From positions 496,001 through 560,000 of the forward strand of contig OY843587.1 in NCBI GenBank assembly GCA_963692955.1: 64,000 bases of DNA, written 5' to 3'. The translations under genes were made by a program, and so were the position numbers. Below are positions 27,769 through 36,700 of the stretch, in pieces. Under the pieces are notes generated by a model, which was given only the letters and a program-made list of their open reading frames with translations, made no database searches and was not told the DNA's origin. Each line of letters opens with the position of its first letter. Positions within the stretch are counted from its first letter, which is position 1. This DNA comes from UBA5158 sp963692955 (GTDB lineage: Bacteria > Pseudomonadota > Gammaproteobacteria > DSM-16500).

Positions 27769-30700
27769 ATGACTGCGTTTTTTGGGGCTAAAATTAAGCA
27801 ATATCTACGCTTTGCACTGACATTATCGTGCACGCTAATGGCGGGTTACGCCATTGCTAATCCGCAAGGCGGCGTCGTTTCGAACGGCAACGCTAGCATT
27901 TCCGCGAATGGCACTACCACCACCATCAATCAAAGCAGCCAACAGGCGATTATCAATTGGAATAGCTTCAATATCGCCGCCGGTGAAACCACCCATTTTC
28001 AACAACCCACTCACGGTGTCGCTTTAAACCGTATCAATGCCAATCAAGGCGCGTCACAAATTTACGGAACATTATCCGCGACTGGACAAATTATTCTTAT
28101 CAATGCCGCTGGCATTCACTTTGGCCCAGGTTCAATGGTCAACGTCGGCAGCATCATCGCATCGACTTCAGATATTTCTGATAAAAACTTTTTGAATGGC
28201 ATTTATAGTTTTGATAAACCCTCGCGCCGCGCAGGTTCTATCATTAACGAAGGCACGATTAAAACGGCTAAATATGGCTTGGCCGCGTTGCTCGGCACCG
28301 GCGTCGTCAATTCCGGCATGATTCAAGCTAACTTAGGCAGTATCGTGTTAGGGTCAGGCAGTAAATTCACGCTGGATTTTAGCGGCGATAATTTAGTGAA
28401 TTTCACCGTCGACGAAGCTACGACGAAAGCGGGCCGGGGTTTGCATGGCGAAAAACTTAAAAACGGCGTCACCAATAGCGGGACGTTGTTAGCTAACGGC
28501 GGCAAAATTTTAGTATCGGCTGACGCGGCCGCGGGCGTGTTAGATAACGCCATCGATATGAGCGGCGTGGCGATCGCGCATTCTACTTATATGCACAACG
28601 GCGAAATCATTTTATCGGGCGGCAATGGCAATGATTTAATTTCGGGATTATTGAGCGTGTCCGGCCGACATGCGGGCGTGAAAGGCGGCGTCATTCAAAT
28701 CCTTGGAAAAAATATTCATTTAACCTCTAGCGCCGATATCGATGCCAGCGGCGACGCGGGCGGCGGCGTAATTAATATCGGCGGTTCCGCGCATGGCGCC
28801 GGCCCATTACCTAACGCGACGAACACGACGATCGATCAAGGCGCGGTGATTGACGCATCCGCGCTTGAGACTGGCAACGGTGGTGATGTGGTCGTCTGGG
28901 CGAATGGCGTCACGGATTTTGATGGCAGTGTCGTCGCGGTCGGCGGCGCGCAAAGTGGCAACGGCGGCGACGCGGAAGTGTCGGGACATGATTTATTAAA
29001 TTTTGATGGCTCGGTAAATTTAGCCGCGGTGAACGGCAATGTCGGCGCGTTATTATTAGATCCAGAAGATATTACGATTCAAACGGCGGGGCCGGATACG
29101 GTTAGCAACGCTAGCAATACTTATTCACCGACGCAAAATGAATCTGTGTTAAGCGTCGCGACGTTAATCGCGGCGTTGGGTGCCGCGAATGTCACCGTTT
29201 CTACCAGTGGTTCCAGCGGTTCAGGCACGGGCAACGGTAGCATCACCGTCGCTAATGCGTTGACGTGGAATTCCACTTACACCTTGACGTTAAACGCCGC
29301 TAGCAATATTTATCTTAACGCACCTATCAATGCGGTGAGTGGTGGCTTGACGTTGACGGCTGGCAGCGGCACTTCACTTATCACGACGACTAGTTCTTCT
29401 ACCGGAGTGAACGTCGCAGTGAATGTCGCAAAATTTGATTTGACCCAAGGTAATTGGACGCAAATTAATACGACATTATTACCAGCGTTTAGCGCCACCA
29501 GTAATTTTCAATTAAACAACGGCAATGGTCAGACTTCCGCAGTCACTTTTATCCGCGCAATCGGCGGCACGGGCGCCACCGGCAGCCCCTACCAACTCGC
29601 GGATGTTTACGGTTTGCAAGGTGTTGATTCGAATACCACGACGGTGGGAAATAGCTATATCATGGAAAACGCGATCGACGCGACGGGCACAGCGACTTGG
29701 AATGGCGGCTCGGGCTTCTTACCCATCACTGGATATACTGCAACTTTTGACGGAAATTTTTTCACGATTAACGGTCTTTTTAGTAACCGGGGTGCCGCTG
29801 GATTATTTGGTAGTGCAACAGGCGCTACGATCAAAGATGTTGGGTTAACGAATGTCACCATCACAGGCTCTAGCCAAGCCGGCGGCATCGCGGCGAATGC
29901 GAGTAACGTAAACTTTACCTATGACTATGTGGCGGGCGGTACAATTACAACGGGCAGCTACGGCGCTGCAGGTGGCATAGTCGGTATTGATAGTAATAGC
30001 AGTACAAGTTATGGCATTAGTAATTCATATAACACCGCAAATGTTACCGATGTCTCAGGCGGTTCAGAAGCCGCCGTTGGGGGAATTGTTGGTGAAATGG
30101 GTACCGGTTCTATTACTAATGTTTACAGTACGGGTAATACAGTAAATTCAAGTAATGGTACCAATTACAACTCTCAAGGAGATGCAGGATATTCTGGTGG
30201 TATCGTCGGATTGCTGGGCACTGGTTCAGGTCAAACGCTTAATATAACCGACGTTTTTAGCAGTTCTTATATCACAGGTCCTTATAATCTAGGCGGGTAT
30301 GGCGGAACGATTGGTGCAATAGTTGGCTATTACGCGTCTGGGTCAAGCACCATCGCAGTGCATCTTACGAATGCGTATTACGATAGTAATACCTCGAATG
30401 TTTCAAGCGCCTATGCCTCGGGCGATGCTATGTTCGGGAACACCGCTCCTTCGCAGAGTAGCGTTAGCGGCGAGGGTACCGGCACTCTTCAAAATGGAAC
30501 GACGAGCGGATACAGCGGATTTACCTTTAGTACTTCAGGCTGGCAAGTTAATTCAGGCGGTTATGCAACGCTGGTATTTACGCGCCAAATTGGCGGCATT
30601 ATCCCGGGTGTTGGCTCAGGTGATACAGTCAGCATTTATCAAAATGGTGCGGCGCTCGGTAGTTCACTCACCACGAATGCGGCGGGTGGATTTTCTTATG

Positions 30701-33700
30701 CGACTAACACCGGCTTAACTACCGGTGCTGATCTGTTATTTGTGTCTACTACCGCCGGTGTGTACGGCAATGTGGTGACGTTTATGCCGGCGAGCGGCAA
30801 CGTTAGCGCTAACTTAGCGAATAACACGGTGCAAATCGGTGATACCAATTCAAATACATTCGCAAATTCTGATTTAAGCAATGCGCTCAGCGGGGTGCCC
30901 GGGTCGACCAGTATTTTATTCTCTGTGTCGGGTAACACGCTAACACTAGGAAATGGTGGCAGCGACGCGACGGTTAATCTGATTGAGAGCGCCAGTTCCA
31001 CTTATGGCTTGGGAAATATTAGCTATGGCACTGGCACGACAGGTAGTTTAACGTTTAATGGCACGGTCAATTTAGCGCAGAATTCTTCTTTAACAAGTAC
31101 TAATATCACGCTAGCGGGTACTGTTAATGGCAACGGTGATTCTTTATCACTAAGCAGCGTCGCGAATAAGATTAGCGGTTCTATCAACAATATCACCACG
31201 CTGGCTGTAAGCGGCGGCGGGACCGATACGTTAAGTGGGAGTGTTTCTTCTTCCAGTACGCAAACTTATAGTGACGCGTTAAATCTTTCCGGCACAGAAA
31301 CATTGTCTTCAGGCGGCGCGATTACGTTTAGCGGCGCGGTCAACGGCGCCGGCGCGCTCACGTTAGCGTCTGGTTCATCGACCGATACATTCAGTAGTAC
31401 CGTGGGAGCAACGACCGCGTTAACGAGTTTGACTAGCACGGGCAGCGGACAAATAGTTTTATCACATGGCGTCGGTACGAGTTCATTGGGAATTGGTTCC
31501 ATCAATATTTCCGGCGCGTCTTCGTTGGGCGCGAGTGTTTATTCAACTGGCGCGCAAACTTTTTCTGGCACCACGACGTTAACTTCCGCGGTGACGCTAA
31601 ATAGTTTATCAGGCAATTCGATTTCGTTAAGCTCTATCACTGGTGGCGCTAACGGGTTGACCATCAATACGTCCGGCAGTGCTTCTATTAGCGGCGCTTT
31701 CAGTGGCACCGGCGCGAGCTTGACGCAAGCTGGCAGCGGTACGTTAACGCTCAGCGGCGGTAACTCTTACACCGGCGGCACGACGGTGTCGACTGGCACG
31801 TTAAAAATCGGCGCGAGTAATGCCTCCTCAACTTCCGGCACGTTGACCATCAGCAGCGGCGCGACGTTTGATCTTAACGGCAATAATGATGCGATCGGTT
31901 TAATTGCCGGCGCGGGAAGTCTCAATAATTCCGGCTCAGCCAGTACGTTAACCGTTGAAATGGGCGCAAGCGCCACGGCGGGTTTTGCCGGCACGTTAGC
32001 TAGCACGGTCAATTTAACGGTAGGTAACAGTGCTGCGGATAGCGGCACATTTGCACTGACCGGCGCGAATAGCAGTTATACGGGAACGTTGACCGCGAAT
32101 TACGGAATTTTAAAAGTCACTGCGACGAGCGGTATTGGTAGCGCGGCGGTCAATGTAAGCAGCACGGGTCAATTGGCGTTAAACCCGACGAGTTCCACTA
32201 CTTTTTCTAATGCCATTACGTTGAATGGCGGCACACTCGCCGATACTAACACTGGTTTAACCGATGTCGTCAGCAATCTTACTATGCCGTCGTCTAGTAC
32301 GATAAGTGTCGCGAGTGGTGAAGTGTTACAAATTTCAAATAGCGTGACGGGCAGTTCCACCGCGGCTAGCGGGACGGCGGGATTAATAAAATCCGGCGCC
32401 GGCACGTTAGAATTTAACGCCGCGAATATTTATACTGGCACGACTCAAGTTTCAGCCGGAACGTTAGAACTCGGGGTCGCGAATGGCTTAGCCGCCGGCA
32501 GCGCGTTAAATTTAAGTGCGACTGGCGCGATTTTTAATTTGAATAGTTTTAGCGACACGATTGGGCCTTTATCGGGATCCGGTCAAATCACAAATTTAAA
32601 TTCCGGTAAAACGTTAACAATCGATATGGGTTCTTCCGGCACCACTTATTCAGGCACGTTCGCCGGTACTAGCGGCGCGCTCGTCATCGGCAGCTCAACC
32701 GCGGATACAGGCAATTTAACGTTGACCGGCACTAACACTTCTTATGCGATCCCCACGACGATCACGGATGGTGGTTTAACAATTAGTAACGCGGCCGCGC
32801 TTGATTCCGGCACGATTGCCGTCTCCGCCAACGGCACACTTAATTTGAATACTGCCGCAAGTACGAGTTTTAATAATGCGATCACGTTGAACGGCGGTGG
32901 CGTGGTGGACGTGAGCACGTCATCCAGTACTAATACCTTATCTAATGTAGCGTTGGGCAGCGCCTCATCTTCTATCAGCGTAATTAATTCAGGCGAAACC
33001 TTGAATGTTACTAGCGTGTTGTCTGGTGTAAGTATCGGAATTAGCAAAGGTGGCAGCGGCACGTTAGAATTAAGCGGCGCGAATACATACACGGGCGCTA
33101 CGCAAATTAGTAACGGTACGCTGGAACTTGGCGCGACTAACGCCATTGCCGCCGGCAGCGCGGTGAATGACGCTGGCACGTTAAATACGAATAGCTTTAG
33201 CGATACGATCGGCGCGTTAACCGGTACCGGTTCTGTGACTACCTCAGCGGGAAAAATTTTAACGATCGAACAAGGCGCTAACCCTGACACGTTTGCCGGT
33301 ACCTTCACCGGCACGGGCGGTGTCACCATCGGGGCGATTTCAAGCGATACGGGCACGTTTCAATTAACTGGCAGTAGCAGCAGCTACACCGGGCCAATCG
33401 TCGTGGCGATGGGAATATTACAACTAGGCGTAGCGAACGCTTTAGGTGTCACCGCGTTGACCGTTAATTCAGGCGCTACTTTTGATCTGAAAACCTTTAG
33501 CGATACCACCGGGCCATTATCTGGTGCGGGCAGCATTATCGATTTAACTAGCGGTAAAACGTTGACAATTGAGCAAGCCGCCACGAACAACACTTTTTCT
33601 GGAACCATCAGTGGCGCGGGCAATGTCACGGTGGGCAACAGCAGTGCTGATAGCGGCACCTTAACACTGAGCGGCACGAATTCCAGCTATTCTGGCACGA

Positions 33701-36700
33701 CTACCGTCGCTTACGGTAATTTACAAATTGCTAATTCAGCCGCGTTGGGAACGAATGTTACGGTTAACTCGGGCGCTGAGCTCGCCTTAAATAATTCCAG
33801 CGCGACGACCTTTACCAATGCGATTACTGCCAATGGCAGCGTAGTTGATACCAGTAGCACCGCGCATACGAATACATTAAGCGATTTAATTTTAGGAACG
33901 AATAGCATTTTAGGCACGACACTTGCCGGTGAAACATTAAACGTGTCGAACGCGTTAACTGGTTCCTCATTAGGCTTAACTATCACCAGCACCGGCACGG
34001 TGGAATTAAGCGGTGCTAACACTTATACCGGCACGACTAAAATTTCCACGGGCACGCTAGAGTTAGGCGTGGCTAACGCGGTCGGCTCTAGTAGTACACT
34101 AAATATTTTGGCGGGCGCGACTTTCAACATGAATAGCTTCAATGAACTTTCCGGCGTGTTAATGGGCGCGGGTAACATCACTAATTTAGCGACCGGGAAA
34201 GTCCTCACCGTGCAACAAGGGTCGGGTACGAATACTTTTTCCGGCGTTATTTCCGGAGCGGGCAGTGTAACGGTGGGTAATAGTTCCGCGGACAGCGGTA
34301 TCTTGCAATTAAGTGGCGCCAATACTTACAGCGGCACCACGACGGTGGCGTTTGGTAAATTACAATTAGGCGCGAGTAATTCAGTCGCCAGCGCGTTGAC
34401 TATCAATACCGGTGCGACTTTTGATATGAACAGCTTTAGTGATTTGGTCGGGACATTATCTGGCGGCGGTAGTATCACGAATTTAGCTAGCGGACAAACC
34501 TTAACGACTGCGCAAGGTGCTAACGCAACCACCTTTTCAGGCACTCTATCTGGCGCGGGAACTTTTCAAGTCGGTAAAACTTCAGCGGATACGGCGACAC
34601 TTACGTTAAGCGGCAATAATTCTTCGTTAGCTAATTTAACCGTGGCCTTTGGCGTTTTACAAGTCTCAGCATCTAATAATTTGGCCGCTACTTTAAATAC
34701 CGTTAATACTGGCGCGCAAGTGGCTCTCAATACTACGTCTGCTACGACCTTTAGCAACGCGATCTCTGTGAATGGATCAGGTATTAGTAACACCGGCGCT
34801 ATCGATGATGTTGGCACCAGCGGTGTGACTAACACGCTATCGAACGTGAGTCTTGGCACCAGTGCCGGTTTTGGCATTGCAGCCGCCAGTGAAACGTTAA
34901 ATATTTTGGATGTTCTGTCTGGCGCGAACGGGCTGATTAAATTCGGCGCTGGCACGTTGGAATTATCCGCCGCCAACACTTACTCTGGATCGACATTAAT
35001 CGAAGGGACCGGTGCGTTAGAGTTAGGTAGCGCTAATGCGATTGGCAATTCTAGCGCCGTTTCAATTGTTAGCAGCACGTTTAATATGAATGGTTATAAT
35101 GATGCGATCGGCACGCTCGCGGGTAATGGCAGCGTGCAAACCGGCGGCGGCACGTTAACCATTTCGCAAGGCGCTGCGACGGATACTTACAGTGGAATCA
35201 TCTCAGGCACCGGCGGCGTCACCGTCGGCGCAAAAGCCGGCGATACCGGTACGTTGAAATTAAGCGGCGCCAACACTTATTCCGGCGCTACCACTATTAA
35301 TTTAGGGACTTTAGCGGTAGGCGTTACGAATGCGATCGCGGCCAACAGCAGCGTCAGCGTCAGTAGTGGCGCGACATTAAATATGAATAGCGTTAGCGAT
35401 GCAATCGGCCCATTGTCTGGCGCCGGCAGTATTACTAATTTAGCCAGCGGCCAAACGTTAACGATCGAACAAGCCGCGACGACAAATACTTTCTCTGGAA
35501 CTATCAGCGGCGCGGGTAATATCACTATTGGTAATAGTACCGCCGATACCGGTACGCTAATTCTTAGCGGTGCTAATTCGTCTACTTATACCGGCACCAC
35601 TACGGTAAGTCATGGTGTCTTACAAATTCCTAACTCCGGGGCCTTGGGCACCAACGTTACTGTGAATACAGCCGGCGAATTGGCGTTGAATACCACGGGC
35701 AATACCACTTTTACAAATGCGGTTACCGATAATGGCAGTGTCGTGGATACCAGCACGGGTCATACTAATAGTCTCAGCAGTTTGACGCTAGGCACGGGCG
35801 CGGAATTAGGCGCGGCCAGCGGTGAAACGCTTAACGTTACCAATGCGTTAACGGGTTCAGCTAGTTTAACTATCAATACCACCGGGTCAACGACAGGTGT
35901 AGTTGAGTTAAGTAGCGCATCTAATACTTTTAGCGGCGGCACACAAATTTCTTCAGGCACATTAGAGTTGGGCGTTGCGAATGCGTTGCCGGGCGCGGTC
36001 AGTGTTTTAAGCGGCGCGACATTTAATATGAATAGTTTGAGTGATACCGTCGGCCAATTAACCGGCGCGGGAAGTGTGACGAATTTAGCGGCTAGCCAAA
36101 CGCTGACAGTGGCGCAAGGTTCGGGTACGGATGTCTACAGCGGTGTTATTTCTGGCGGCGGTGCTTTAAACGTTGGTAATAGTTCAGCTGACAGCGGCAA
36201 CTTTGAAATCAGCGGCGCGAATACTTACACGGGCGTGACCACGATTAATTACGGCACATTAGAATTAAACGCGACGAATGCGCTGCCCGCCGGTAGCGGT
36301 GGTTTGAATATCACGGCGAATGGAACTTTTAACCTGAATGGTTTTAGCGATCAAAGTGGGCCATTGACCGGCGCTGGCGCGATTACCAATTCCACTACCG
36401 CGAAAACCTTAACGGTCGATGTGGGCGGTACATCCAATACTTTCTCTGGAACGATCTCTGCGTTAGTTAATTTGACGGTAGGTAACTCAACCGCTGATAA
36501 CACAGGCACATTAATTTTAACGGGTAGCAGTTCTGCTTACACCGGCATCACCACCATCGCGGATGGTAATTTACAATTATCCAGTTCCGGTATTTTAAAC
36601 AATGGCGCTATTTCTATATCGACTAACGGTAAACTTGATTTAATAACGACGACCGGTACGACTTTTACCAATGCCATTACGCTGAACGGCGGTAGTTTGA